Assembly: GCF_002094855.1 (NCBI RefSeq)
Contig: NZ_ARYN01000009.1
Location: 1-64,000, forward strand
DNA from: Zunongwangia atlantica 22II14-10F7
GTDB lineage: Bacteria; Bacteroidota; Bacteroidia; Flavobacteriales; Flavobacteriaceae
Reading direction: 5' to 3'
DNA: 64,000 bases
Positions 43,880-53,399 of the stretch are shown in pieces. Every line of letters begins with the position of its first letter. Positions within the stretch are counted from its first letter, which is position 1. A model generated the notes under the pieces. It did no database searches, was not told the origin of the DNA, and worked only from the letters and a program-made list of their open reading frames with translations. Position numbers and translations under genes: made by a program.

Positions 43880-46864
43880 ATGAAATATAAATTTCTACTA
43901 TGTTTTCTATTTTTGGGAATTACCAGTTTATCTGCCCAGGAATATTTCCCCACCAACTCGGGAGTAAAAACAACCAACACCAATTACACAGTTTTTAAAA
44001 ATGCAACTATCCATGTAGACCCCACATCTACCATAGAAAATGGAATGTTTGCCATTAAAAATGGAAAAATAACCGCTGTTGGAAAATCAATTTCTACACC
44101 AAAAAACAGCGTTATTATCGATTTAGAAGGAAAAGACGTTTATCCATCTTTTATCGATCTTTATAGCGAATTTGGAATTAAAAAACCAGAGCGTGAAGCT
44201 GGTTTTGGAAGATCGGGACAATATGAAGCTACCAGAGAAGGTTTTTACTGGAACGACCATATTAGACCAGAGCAAAATGCTGTAGAAAGTTTTAGCTACG
44301 ACGCCAGAGAAGCCGGTAAATATCACAATGGAGGTTTTGGCGTTGTAAATACACATGTTGCAGATGGTATTATGCGTGGAAGCGGTGTTTTAGTTGCACT
44401 AAATCCAAACGGAACTGAAGGTGATCGTATCTTAAACGACCGCTCTGCCGAATATCTTTCTTTTAGTAAAAGTGTAAAATCTCAACAATCTTATCCATCA
44501 TCTATTATGGGAGCGATGGCATTGATAAGACAGGTTTACCTGGATGCTAAATGGTATGCTGCAGGAAATACAGATAATAAAGATCTTGCTTTAGAGGCCG
44601 TAAACAAAAACAAAAATCTTACAAAGATTTTCGCAACAGATAATCTTTTAGATCAATTAAGAGCCGATAAAATTGGTGATGAATATGGTATTCAATATGC
44701 TATTCTTGGTAGTGGTTTTGAATATGAAAAACTAGATGAAATTAAAGAATCTGGGGCTACTTACTTAATTCCTTTAACTTTCCCGGCAGCTTACGACGTA
44801 GAAGATCCTTTTATGGCTGAATATGTAAGTCTTGCTGAAATGAAAAGATGGAACCAGGCTCCTGCAAACTTAAAAATGCTTGCTGATGCAGATGTTCCTT
44901 TCACCATTACTACAAAAGGTTTAGATCCTGCGAAAGATTTTAAAGAAAACCTATTAAAAGCTATTGAATATGGCCTTTCTGAAGAAGATGCGCTTGCTGC
45001 ATTAACTACCACTCCGGCTAAAATTATTGGACAGTCTGGAAAATTAGGCGAAATCAAACAAGGGGCATGGGCTAACTTTATTATTACCTCTGGCGATTTC
45101 TTTAAAAAAGACTCTAAAATCTTCGAAAACTGGATTCAGGGAGAAAAAACCGTTATAAACACGATGAATACTACTGATATTACCGGTAAGTACGATCTTA
45201 AGTTAGACGGGAAAGAATATACTTTAGATATTACAGGTTCTGCTGAAAGACCAAATGCAAAAGTTGAAGCTGAAGATGTAAAAATAGGATCAAAATTAAG
45301 CTTTGAAGATAGCTGGATGACCCTATTAATTTCTTCTCCAGATACTACAAAAACTGAATTTATAAGGTTATCTGCAAAAGTACCTTCTGATTCAGATAAA
45401 ATTAGCGGTAAAGCAATATTAGCTAATGGAGATACTACTTCGTTTACCGCAACTAAACAATCTTCAGAAGAAAAAGCTGATAAAGACAAAAACGATAAAG
45501 AAGAAGACAGTAAATTTCCAGAAGTTTTACCTGTTACCTTCCCTAACCAGGCTTATGGTTTTGAAGAAATGCCAGAAGCCGAAGATATCCTTTTTAAAAA
45601 CGCTACTGTTTGGACAAACGAAGAACAAGGAATTATAGAAAATACCGATGTTCTTGTTAAAAAGGGGAAAATCGCTAAAATTGGTAAAGATTTAAAAGCA
45701 GGTGGCGCAACTGTTATAGATGCTACCGGAAAACACCTAACCTCTGGAATTGTAGATGAACATTCGCATATCGCACTTTCTTCAATTAATGAAGGTGGCC
45801 ATAATTCTTCTGCTGAAGTTAGTATGGAAGATGTAATCGAACCTTCTGATGTTGCTCTTTATCGTGATCTTGCCGGCGGGGTTACTACCGCACAATTATT
45901 ACACGGTTCTGCAAATCCAATTGGTGGTAGATCTGCAATAGTTCGTTTAAAATGGGGAGCATCTGCACAGGATATGATCTTTGAAGATTCTCCTAAATTT
46001 ATCAAATTCGCTTTAGGTGAAAACGTAAAACAATCTAACTGGGGCAGCGGAAATAGATTCCCTGTAACCAGAATGGGTGTAGAGCAGGTTTATATGGATT
46101 ATTTTAGCCGTGCTAAAGAATACATGAAAAATAAAGAAGCAAATCCAGATACCTACCGTAAGGACATCGAAATGGAAACGCTTGCTGAAATTTTACGTGA
46201 CGAAAGATTTATTAGCTGCCACTCTTATGTACAAAGTGAGATTAACATGATGATGCACGTTGCAGATAGCATGGGCTTTAGAATTAATACATTCACTCAC
46301 ATTCTTGAAGGTTATAAACTTGCCGATAGAATGGCTGAAAGAAATATTGGAGGCGCTACATTCTCAGACTGGTGGGCGTATAAATATGAAGTTGAAGATG
46401 CTATCCCTTACAACGCGGCTATTATGCACAGCCAAGGAGTTGTTACCGCTATTAATAGTGACGATGCTGAAATGAGCCGTCGTCTTAACCAGGAAGCTGG
46501 AAAAACGATGAAATATGGTGGATTAACCGAAGAAGAAGCCTGGAAACTGGTTACTTTAAATCCTGCAAAATTACTTCATATCGATGATAAAGTTGGAAGT
46601 ATTAAAGAAGGAAAAGACGCCGATTTAGTGCTTTGGAGCAACCACCCACTATCGGTGTATTCTAAAGCTGAAAAAACAATGATCGAAGGGGTTGTTTATT
46701 TTGATTTAGAACGTGATAAAGCTTTAAGAGAAGAGATCAAAAAGCAAAAAAGTGAGCTTATTACTCAAATGCTTCAGGCTAAAAACAAAGGAATGAAAAC
46801 TCAGCCTGTAGTTAAAAAAGAGAAAATTGAGGCACATTGTAACACTATGGAAGCAATCCGATAA
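43880..46864 (+). CDS. Tandem amidohydrolase-family protein
   Basis: 994 residues with a signal peptide (LFLGITSLSAQ). Two amidohydrolase units are joined. The first (~25-440) has the composite barrel pattern but reads PSFIDLYSEFG where HxH should be, so it probably lacks the metal centre. The second (~560-985) has GIVDEHSHIALS with HxH near residue 626, THILEG with a metal His and NSDDAEM with the catalytic Asp, then GSIKEGKDADLVLW. Likely a periplasmic hydrolase (imidazolonepropionase/dipeptidase-like) of unknown substrate. The next gene, 12 bases on, encodes a related single-unit protein. Confidence 0.88.
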   Translation: MKYKFLLCFLFLGITSLSAQEYFPTNSGVKTTNTNYTVFKNATIHVDPTSTIENGMFAIKNGKITAVGKSISTPKNSVIIDLEGKDVYPSFIDLYSEFGIKKPEREAGFGRSGQYEATREGFYWNDHIRPEQNAVESFSYDAREAGKYHNGGFGVVNTHVADGIMRGSGVLVALNPNGTEGDRILNDRSAEYLSFSKSVKSQQSYPSSIMGAMALIRQVYLDAKWYAAGNTDNKDLALEAVNKNKNLTKIFATDNLLDQLRADKIGDEYGIQYAILGSGFEYEKLDEIKESGATYLIPLTFPAAYDVEDPFMAEYVSLAEMKRWNQAPANLKMLADADVPFTITTKGLDPAKDFKENLLKAIEYGLSEEDALAALTTTPAKIIGQSGKLGEIKQGAWANFIITSGDFFKKDSKIFENWIQGEKTVINTMNTTDITGKYDLKLDGKEYTLDITGSAERPNAKVEAEDVKIGSKLSFEDSWMTLLISSPDTTKTEFIRLSAKVPSDSDKISGKAILANGDTTSFTATKQSSEEKADKDKNDKEEDSKFPEVLPVTFPNQAYGFEEMPEAEDILFKNATVWTNEEQGIIENTDVLVKKGKIAKIGKDLKAGGATVIDATGKHLTSGIVDEHSHIALSSINEGGHNSSAEVSMEDVIEPSDVALYRDLAGGVTTAQLLHGSANPIGGRSAIVRLKWGASAQDMIFEDSPKFIKFALGENVKQSNWGSGNRFPVTRMGVEQVYMDYFSRAKEYMKNKEANPDTYRKDIEMETLAEILRDERFISCHSYVQSEINMMMHVADSMGFRINTFTHILEGYKLADRMAERNIGGATFSDWWAYKYEVEDAIPYNAAIMHSQGVVTAINSDDAEMSRRLNQEAGKTMKYGGLTEEEAWKLVTLNPAKLLHIDDKVGSIKEGKDADLVLWSNHPLSVYSKAEKTMIEGVVYFDLERDKALREEIKKQKSELITQMLQAKNKGMKTQPVVKKEKIEAHCNTMEAIR

Positions 46865-46876
46865 AAATTCAGAAAA

Positions 46877-48190
46877 ATGAAATTATTTAATATCACATTT
46901 ATACTTGCATTTATTTCTGTTTTAGGATTAAATGCACAACAAATGCCTGCTGCCAAACAATCTGAAGCTGTTAGCATCGTTGGCGCTACCGCTCACATTG
47001 GTAACGGTGAGGTAATCGAAAACAGCCTTATCATTTTTGAAGATGGTAAAATCACATCTGTAAGTAAAGCTTCTTCAGCAGCATCGCAAGCAAAAGGCGA
47101 AATTATTAATGCTGAAGGAAAACATGTTTATCCTGGATTTATTGCTCCTAATGCCACTTTAGGTTTAGTTGAAATTGACGCGGTAAGAGCTACAGACGAC
47201 GAGGATGAAATTGGCGAAATGCTACCACATATTCGCAGTTTAGTTGCTTACAATGCAGAAAGTCAGGTAACTGAAACCATGCGTCCTAATGGTGTTTTAT
47301 TAGGACAAATCGCCCCAAGAGGCGGATTTATCTCTGGAACTTCTTCTATTGTACAATTTGATGCCTGGACTTGGGACGATGCAGCTGTAAAAATGGACGA
47401 TGGATTGCACATTAACTGGCCAAGCAGCGTTCGTCGTGGACGTTGGTGGATGGGAGAAGATGCCGGCATTAAGCCAAGCAAAGAATACCAGCAGGAGATT
47501 ATCAAGTTAAGAGGCTTTTTTGCTGAAGCTAAAGCTTATCTGGCCGGAGATCTTAAGGAAAACAACCTTCCTTACCTGGCTATGAAAACTGTTTTTAGCG
47601 GTGATAAAAAAGTATACGTTCATGTAAATGGAGAAAAAGAAATCCTAGACGTTATTCAGTTTAAAAAAGATGAAGATTTAAAAGATCTTGTAATTGTTGG
47701 AGCTTACGACGGATTAAAAGTTGCAGATGAACTTAAAGCAAATAACATTCCTGTTTTAACAGGAAGACCGCACAGCTTGCCAAATCAGGATGACGATGAT
47801 TATGATTTACCATACAAATTAGCAGCCGAATTATCTAAAAAAGGTATTCTTGTAGGAATAGAAGGTAGCGGTAGTATGGAACGTATGAATTCCAGAAACC
47901 TTCCTTTTTATGCCGGTACAGCAGTAGCTCACGGTCTTGATAAAGAAGAGGCCTTAAAGCTTATTACCAGTAATACGGCCAAAATCCTGGGAATCGATGA
48001 TTTTGCAGGTACGTTAGAAGAAGGTAAAGATGCTACGCTTTTTATTAGTGAAGGCGATGCTTTAGATATGAGAACTAATATTCTTACCGATGCTTTTATT
48101 CAGGGAAGAAAAATTAGCCTTGAAACCAGACAAACTAAGCTTTGGAAACGTTATATGGCAAAATACAAGAGACAGGAAGAAGGAGAATAA
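46877..48190 (+). CDS. Amidohydrolase-family protein lacking metal ligands
   Basis: 437 residues with signal peptide (VLGLNAQ). The N-terminal small beta-domain (GATAHIGNGEVIENSLIIFEDGK) and the C-terminal closure (FAGTLEEGKDATLFIS) are typical amidohydrolase. However, HVYPGFIAPNATLG replaces the HxH strand, and the later His/Asp positions are not recognisable; PRGGFISGTSSIVQFD is a conserved stretch. This looks like a non-catalytic paralogue that may form a complex with the preceding tandem protein, whose first half has the same loss. The pair is followed by a terminator. Confidence 0.85.
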   Translation: MKLFNITFILAFISVLGLNAQQMPAAKQSEAVSIVGATAHIGNGEVIENSLIIFEDGKITSVSKASSAASQAKGEIINAEGKHVYPGFIAPNATLGLVEIDAVRATDDEDEIGEMLPHIRSLVAYNAESQVTETMRPNGVLLGQIAPRGGFISGTSSIVQFDAWTWDDAAVKMDDGLHINWPSSVRRGRWWMGEDAGIKPSKEYQQEIIKLRGFFAEAKAYLAGDLKENNLPYLAMKTVFSGDKKVYVHVNGEKEILDVIQFKKDEDLKDLVIVGAYDGLKVADELKANNIPVLTGRPHSLPNQDDDDYDLPYKLAAELSKKGILVGIEGSGSMERMNSRNLPFYAGTAVAHGLDKEEALKLITSNTAKILGIDDFAGTLEEGKDATLFISEGDALDMRTNILTDAFIQGRKISLETRQTKLWKRYMAKYKRQEEGE

Positions 48191-48217
48191 TCTCTAAAAA
48201 TTTCCTTTAAATTCAAT

Positions 48218-48248
48218 TAAAAGCTGCTCGAAATCGGGCAGCTTTTTT
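48218..48248 (+). terminator. Terminator after amidohydrolase pair
   Basis: Stem AAAAGCTGC (48218-48226) with GCAGCTTTT (48237-48245) and a run of Ts, which runs directly into the -7 box of the next gene. Confidence 0.88.
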
Positions 48249-48251
48249 TGT

Positions 48252-48259
48252 TATTTTTG
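48252..48259 (+). promoter_or_regulatory. -7 box before RNA methyltransferase gene, possibly leaderless
   Basis: TATTTTTG matches TAnnTTTG and ends five bases before the ATG at 48265. It lies immediately after the upstream terminator. Confidence 0.5.
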
Positions 48260-48264
48260 TCTTT

Positions 48265-49071
48265 ATGAATACAGAAATTTCGAGCACTCAGAATAAACGC
48301 ATCAAAAACCTTTTACAGCTTCAGGAAAAATCCCGAAATCGTAAAAAAGAAGGTAAATTTGTGGTCGAGGGATTGCGAGAAACAGGCCTGGCGCTAAAAG
48401 GTGGTTTTGACCTTTTAGAAGTATATTTTTGTCCCGAGTTCTTTTCTGAAAATGAATTTAAATCCATTCCTAATTTTGAAAATTCTCATGCCGAGATCAT
48501 CGAAATCTCTTCAGAGGTTTATCAAAAATTAGCGTATCGCCAAAGTACTGAAGGTTTAATCGCTGTATTCGCTTCAAAAGAAAATGGTCTAAAAACTCTT
48601 AATTTCAGTAATAAGAATCCGCTTATTTTAGTTGCTGAAGCTCCCGAAAAACCAGGCAATATTGGCGCAATCTTAAGAACGGCAGATGCGGCAAATGTAG
48701 ATGCGGTTTTCATCGCCAATCCTAAAACAGATCTTTACAATCCTAATATTATACGATCTAGTGTGGGTTGCGTTTTTACCAATACCATCGCCACGGGAAC
48801 TACCGCTGAAATTATCGATTTTCTTCAGCAAAAAAATATTTCCATTTACGCTGCGGCATTACAGGCTTCAGAAATTTATACAAAAATAGATTTCACTCAA
48901 GCTTCAGCCATCGTTGTGGGTACTGAAGCAACCGGACTAAACCAGGAATGGCGCGATGCGGCAAAGCAAAATATCATCATCCCAATGAGCGGTGCCATAG
49001 ATAGTATGAATGTTTCTGTAGCGGCGGGAATTCTTATTTTCGAAGCCAAAAGACAACGATCATTTTTGTAG
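48265..49071 (+). CDS. SpoU/TrmH-family RNA 2'-O-ribose methyltransferase
   Basis: 268 residues. N-terminal substrate-binding domain starts NKRIKNLLQLQEKSRNRKKEGKFVVEG cut across two segments; the SPOUT knot follows with PGNIGAILRTADAAN (motif 1, Asn/Arg), VVGTEATGLNQEW (motif 2) and IPMSGAIDSMNVSVAAGIL (motif 3). The product transfers a methyl group from SAM to a ribose in rRNA or tRNA; the exact target cannot be told from sequence. It lies 42 bases before the M48 peptidase gene. Confidence 0.93.
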   Translation: MNTEISSTQNKRIKNLLQLQEKSRNRKKEGKFVVEGLRETGLALKGGFDLLEVYFCPEFFSENEFKSIPNFENSHAEIIEISSEVYQKLAYRQSTEGLIAVFASKENGLKTLNFSNKNPLILVAEAPEKPGNIGAILRTADAANVDAVFIANPKTDLYNPNIIRSSVGCVFTNTIATGTTAEIIDFLQQKNISIYAAALQASEIYTKIDFTQASAIVVGTEATGLNQEWRDAAKQNIIIPMSGAIDSMNVSVAAGILIFEAKRQRSFL

Positions 49072-49113
49072 ATTCGGCATTTAATTTGCTATTCAATTTT
49101 TAAAATTCTCGAT

Positions 49114-50346
49114 TTGAATCCTGAAACTTTATTTTACATTATTGTCGCGCTTATTTTGGCCGACTTTATTTTCGATAAGATCCTGGACACTTTAAATGCA
49201 CGGCATTTTGACGATCCTATCCCGGCAGAACTATCTGACGTTTACGAAAAGGAAGAATATGAAAAATCACAGCGTTATAAAAAAGAGCGCTATAAATATG
49301 GAATCTTAACTTCAGCTTTCTCACTAATTTTAACCCTAGCTTTCCTATTTTTAGATGGTTTTGAATGGGTAGATACGATTGCTAGAGAATTTTCTAAAAA
49401 TGAGATTGTAATTGCACTTATTTTCTTCGGAATTATAATGATTGGAAGTGATATCTTAACTACGCCATTCTCCTACTACTCTACTTTTGTGATCGAGGAA
49501 AAATATGGCTTTAATAAAACCTCAAAATCGACATTTTTTATAGATAAAATTAAAGGATGGCTTTTAATGGCGATTCTTGGTGGAGGAATCTTAGCACTTA
49601 TCGTTTGGTTCTATCAATTTGTAGGTTCAGATTTTTGGTGGTACGCCTGGATTTTAATTGCTGCTTTTTCAGTATTTCTGAATATGTTTTATGCCAAACT
49701 TATTGTACCGTTATTCAATAAACAAAGTCCGCTTGAAGATGGCTCGTTAAGAACTAAGATCGAGAACTACGCTAAAAGTGTAGGTTTTAAGCTGGATAAT
49801 ATTTTTATCATCGATGGTTCTAAACGAAGTACCAAGGCGAACGCCTATTTTTCTGGTTTTGGCAGCGAAAAGAGAATTACGCTTTTTGATACTTTGGTGA
49901 ATGATCTAGAGGAAGAAGAAATTGTTGCCGTACTGGCACACGAGGTTGGCCATTACAAGAAGAAACACATCATTTTTAATCTATTTGCTTCAGTATTAAC
50001 TACAGGATTTACACTTTGGTTGTTGAGTTTGTTTGTTGGAAATCCGCTTTTATCGCAGGCTTTGGGTGTAGAAACTCCAAGTTTTCATATTGGTTTAATT
50101 GCCTTCGGAATTTTATACAGTCCTATTTCAGAAATAACCGGACTAATCATGAACCTTATCTCCAGAAAATTTGAATATCAGGCCGATAATTACGCGAAAG
50201 AAACCTATAATGCAAAAGACCTCATTAGCAGTTTAAAGAAACTCAGTAAAAATAGTCTAAGCAATTTAACTCCGCATAAAACCTATATTTTCTGGCATTA
50301 TTCACATCCTAGCCTTTTACAGCGCTACCGGAATTTGATGAGTTAG
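49114..50346 (+). CDS. M48 family (Ste24-type) zinc metallopeptidase
   Basis: 410 residues from a TTG start; the first membrane segment begins almost at once (LFYIIVALILADFIF), which supports that start. About seven membrane segments. AVLAHEVGHYKKKH near residue 275 carries the HExxH site and EITGLIMNLISRKFEYQADNYA the third ligand, as in CAAX prenyl protease 1/Ste24. Bacterial members are linked to membrane protein quality control. A 345-base non-coding stretch follows. Confidence 0.94.
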   Translation: MNPETLFYIIVALILADFIFDKILDTLNARHFDDPIPAELSDVYEKEEYEKSQRYKKERYKYGILTSAFSLILTLAFLFLDGFEWVDTIAREFSKNEIVIALIFFGIIMIGSDILTTPFSYYSTFVIEEKYGFNKTSKSTFFIDKIKGWLLMAILGGGILALIVWFYQFVGSDFWWYAWILIAAFSVFLNMFYAKLIVPLFNKQSPLEDGSLRTKIENYAKSVGFKLDNIFIIDGSKRSTKANAYFSGFGSEKRITLFDTLVNDLEEEEIVAVLAHEVGHYKKKHIIFNLFASVLTTGFTLWLLSLFVGNPLLSQALGVETPSFHIGLIAFGILYSPISEITGLIMNLISRKFEYQADNYAKETYNAKDLISSLKKLSKNSLSNLTPHKTYIFWHYSHPSLLQRYRNLMS

Positions 50347-50691
50347 TCTGATTAGATTATTAGACATGAGATTTTAGATGCTAGAGATAAAGGAATTTAA
50401 AAATTGGACAGTTTGGTAATTTTAAGACTCTTTTATTAAACAGATTTTTGTTCCCCATAAAGGTTTTTAGCGATTCACCTGAACAGATTCTAAGGAAATT
50501 GGTGGAAGAATTAAAGTATATAATGAATCTAAATATTGAACATTGACAGTTAAAATAAAAAAAGCTAAAGCCTGAATATCAATATTGGATGTTTTTAGGA
50601 CTATATTTTTTTATTGATTATTTGATAACTGATTGTTGTTTATTGCTATGTGAACGTTGTTTATTGAAATTTGTTTATGTATTTTTAAAAT
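50347..50691. other. Non-coding stretch between M48 peptidase and RelA/SpoT genes
   Basis: AT-rich, without convincing ORFs or terminator. Around 50455-50545 a short open frame (SDSPEQILRKLVEEL) could be a gene remnant but is too brief to assign. Near 50620-50680 the motif TTGTTTATTG occurs twice. The relA/spoT promoter should lie near 50680 (TATTTTTA), but no strong match was found. Confidence 0.4.
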
Positions 50692-52902
50692 ATGACAGAG
50701 GCAGCTATAGAAAAAGAAAATAAAGAGATCGCACAGCAGTACAAAGAACTGCTAAGGATTAGCTATCAAACTTTGACCGACGAGGATAAAAAACTCATTC
50801 GATCGGCGTTTGATACAGCTGTTGACGCGCATAAAGATCAGCGACGAAAATCTGGAGAAGCGTATATATTTCATCCAATCGCAGTAGCTAAAATTGTAGC
50901 TTCGGAAATTGGATTGGATGCCACTTCTATTGCCGCTGCCCTACTTCACGATGTTGTTGAAGATACCTCTTATACGCTAGATGATCTTGAAAGAATGTTT
51001 GGGGAAACCGTTGCCAAAATTGTAGATGGTTTAACCAAAATTTCAAGCCTTAAAAAAGATAAAGATGTTTCCCTGCAAGCCGAAAACTTCAGGAAAATGT
51101 TACTGACGCTTAATGATGATATTCGAGTAATTATCATCAAAATTGCAGACCGTTTGCACAATATGCAAACTATGGACGCAATGCGCAGGGATAAACAATT
51201 GAAGATCGCTTCAGAAACGCTTTATATTTATGCCCCTCTAGCACATAGAATAGGCCTTTACAATGTAAAAACCGAGCTTGAAGATCTGGGATTAAAATAT
51301 ACCGAGCCAGAAGTTTATCAGGATATTTTAACCAAGATCAAAGAAAGTAAAGAAGAGCAGGATGCTTATATTACTGAATTCTCTAGGGTAATTCAGGATT
51401 CTTTGGATAAGGAAAATCTTGATTACGAAATAAAAGGGCGGCCAAAATCTATATTTTCGATTCGGCGTAAAATGAACAATCAAAATATTAGTTTTGATGA
51501 AGTTTACGACAAGTTTGCCATTAGGATTATTTATAAAAGTGACCAGGCAAATGAAAAGTTTTTAGCCTGGAAAATCTACTCGGTCGTTACAGATCATTTT
51601 AGGCCAAACCCCACCCGTTTAAGAGACTGGATTTCTTCACCAAAATCTACCGGATACGAAGCTTTGCACATTACGGTAATGGGACCAAAAGGCCGATGGG
51701 TAGAAGTGCAGATTCGTAGTGAGCGTATGCATGAAATTGCAGAAAAAGGTTATGCAGCGCACTATAAATATAAAAATGCCGACGAGAAAGAGGAACAGGG
51801 AATTGAAGAATGGTTAAATCGTCTTCAGGAAGTTTTAGAAAATCCTACGGTTAATGCTGTAGATTTTGTAGAGCAATTTAAATTGAATTTATATTCAAAA
51901 GAAATCTTTGTGTTCACTCCTCAGGGAGATTTAAAATCACTGCCAAAAGGTTCTACTCCGCTCGATTTCGCATTTAGTATTCATACTGAAATTGGAGCAC
52001 ATACACGCGGAGCAAGAGTGAACAATAAACTGGTTCCGTTAAGTCATGTATTAAAAAGTGGTGATCAGGTAGAAATTATTACTTCAGATAGCGCAAAACC
52101 TAATATAAACTGGCTGGATTATGCCACAACTGCAAGAGCAAGGGCAAAAATAAAATCTTCATTAAAAGAAGAGAAAAAACAAATTGCTGAAGAAGGAAAA
52201 GCTATTTTAACCCGTAAGCTAAGAGCTCAGAAAATTCCGTTCAATGAAAAAACGGTAAACGAGCTTGTGGTGCATTTTCATCTAAAAACAAGTCTGGATC
52301 TATTTTACCGTGTTGGAATTGGGAAGATAGATAACCAGGCACTAAAAGAATTTGCTGCTTCCAGAAGTAATGCACTGGTAAGTTATATTAAACGGAAAAT
52401 TAGTAAGAAGCCAGAGATAAGTCAGGATCTTAACAAAGATGAAATTACCGCTAACTACGATCAACTAGTTTTTGGTAAAGAAGAAGATGAACTGGAATAT
52501 AAACTGTCTAATTGCTGCAACCCAATTCCTGGTGACGATGTTTTTGGATTTGTTACTGTAAATGAGGGTATAAAAGTTCATAAAATAAATTGTCCCAACG
52601 CCATACAATTACAAAGTAATTATGCTTACCGAATTATCCAGGCAAAATGGGTAGATAGCTCTCAGCAAGATTTCAAAGCCGTAATTAAACTAAATGGTAT
52701 AGACAATATTGGTCTTGTAAGTGATGTAACCCGCGAAATTTCTAGTAACATGCATGTTAATATGAAGAATATTAATTTTGAAAGTGACGACGGAATTTTT
52801 AGCGGAAGGATTACAGTAGTGGTTAAAAACAATGCTGTTTTAAATAAAATTATAGACAGGCTGAAAAAAATTAACGGGATAGATAAGGTTACCCGTGAAT
52901 AA
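50692..52902 (+). CDS. Bifunctional (p)ppGpp synthetase/hydrolase RelA/SpoT
   Basis: 736 residues, the long Rel form. Hydrolase domain: HPIAVAKIV and LLHDVVEDT (HD residues near 86-91), RLHNMQTM. Synthetase domain ~235-350: KSIFSIRRKM, RIIYKS and STGYEALHITVMG. TGS domain ~395-455 (VFTPQGDLKSLPKGSTPLDFAF), a zinc-finger-like CCNPIPGDD near 610, and a C-terminal ACT domain. With an intact HD site and a plausible synthetase site it should both make and degrade the stringent-response alarmone. It lies 30 bases before the Fur-like gene. Confidence 0.96.
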   Translation: MTEAAIEKENKEIAQQYKELLRISYQTLTDEDKKLIRSAFDTAVDAHKDQRRKSGEAYIFHPIAVAKIVASEIGLDATSIAAALLHDVVEDTSYTLDDLERMFGETVAKIVDGLTKISSLKKDKDVSLQAENFRKMLLTLNDDIRVIIIKIADRLHNMQTMDAMRRDKQLKIASETLYIYAPLAHRIGLYNVKTELEDLGLKYTEPEVYQDILTKIKESKEEQDAYITEFSRVIQDSLDKENLDYEIKGRPKSIFSIRRKMNNQNISFDEVYDKFAIRIIYKSDQANEKFLAWKIYSVVTDHFRPNPTRLRDWISSPKSTGYEALHITVMGPKGRWVEVQIRSERMHEIAEKGYAAHYKYKNADEKEEQGIEEWLNRLQEVLENPTVNAVDFVEQFKLNLYSKEIFVFTPQGDLKSLPKGSTPLDFAFSIHTEIGAHTRGARVNNKLVPLSHVLKSGDQVEIITSDSAKPNINWLDYATTARARAKIKSSLKEEKKQIAEEGKAILTRKLRAQKIPFNEKTVNELVVHFHLKTSLDLFYRVGIGKIDNQALKEFAASRSNALVSYIKRKISKKPEISQDLNKDEITANYDQLVFGKEEDELEYKLSNCCNPIPGDDVFGFVTVNEGIKVHKINCPNAIQLQSNYAYRIIQAKWVDSSQQDFKAVIKLNGIDNIGLVSDVTREISSNMHVNMKNINFESDDGIFSGRITVVVKNNAVLNKIIDRLKKINGIDKVTRE

Positions 52903-52907
52903 TCGCA

Positions 52908-52915
52908 TACCTTTG
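52908..52915 (+). promoter_or_regulatory. -7 box before the Fur-like gene
   Basis: TACCTTTG matches TAnnTTTG and lies 17 bases before the Fur-like start codon. No TTG was found at the optimal -33 spacing. Confidence 0.4.
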
Positions 52916-52932
52916 TGCGGCAGTAAAAAATT

Positions 52933-53388
52933 ATGAGTAAAAAAGTTGTAAATAAGAACGACCAGGCAGTAGTTAAAAACGTATTTACCAAATTTTTGGA
53001 AGAAAAAGGGCATAGAAAAACCCCTGAACGTTTTGCCATACTACAGGAAATTTATGATAACGATGAGCATTTTGATATCGAATCTTTGTATATCAAAATG
53101 AAAAATAAAAAGTATCGCGTAAGCCGTGCTACTTTGTATAACACCATCGAGCTATTATTGGAATGTGGCCTGGTACGTAAGCATCAATTTGGGCAAAATC
53201 AGGCTCAGTATGAAAAGTCTTATTTTGACAGGCAACACGATCATATAATTCTTACCGACACCGGGGAAGTAATTGAATTTTGCGATCCTCGAATTCAATC
53301 TATAAAACAAACAATAGAAGAAGTGTTTGATATTGAGATAAACAAACATTCTTTATATTTTTACGGTAATAAAAAAACAACCAATTAA
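52933..53388 (+). CDS. Fur-family transcriptional regulator without structural CxxC
   Basis: 151 residues. Winged helix: [25 protein letters not shown], then the recognition helix [18 protein letters not shown]. The dimer domain contains [22 protein letters not shown]. In most Fur/PerR/Zur proteins this region carries CxxC of the structural zinc site; here TDTG stands there and only one nearby Cys remains. It probably senses metal or peroxide stress; which one cannot be decided. It lies between relA/spoT and purA and is probably transcribed with purA (11 bases apart). Confidence 0.9.
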   Translation: MSKKVVNKNDQAVVKNVFTKFLEEKGHRKTPERFAILQEIYDNDEHFDIESLYIKMKNKKYRVSRATLYNTIELLLECGLVRKHQFGQNQAQYEKSYFDRQHDHIILTDTGEVIEFCDPRIQSIKQTIEEVFDIEINKHSLYFYGNKKTTN

Positions 53389-53399
53389 GTATAATTTTC

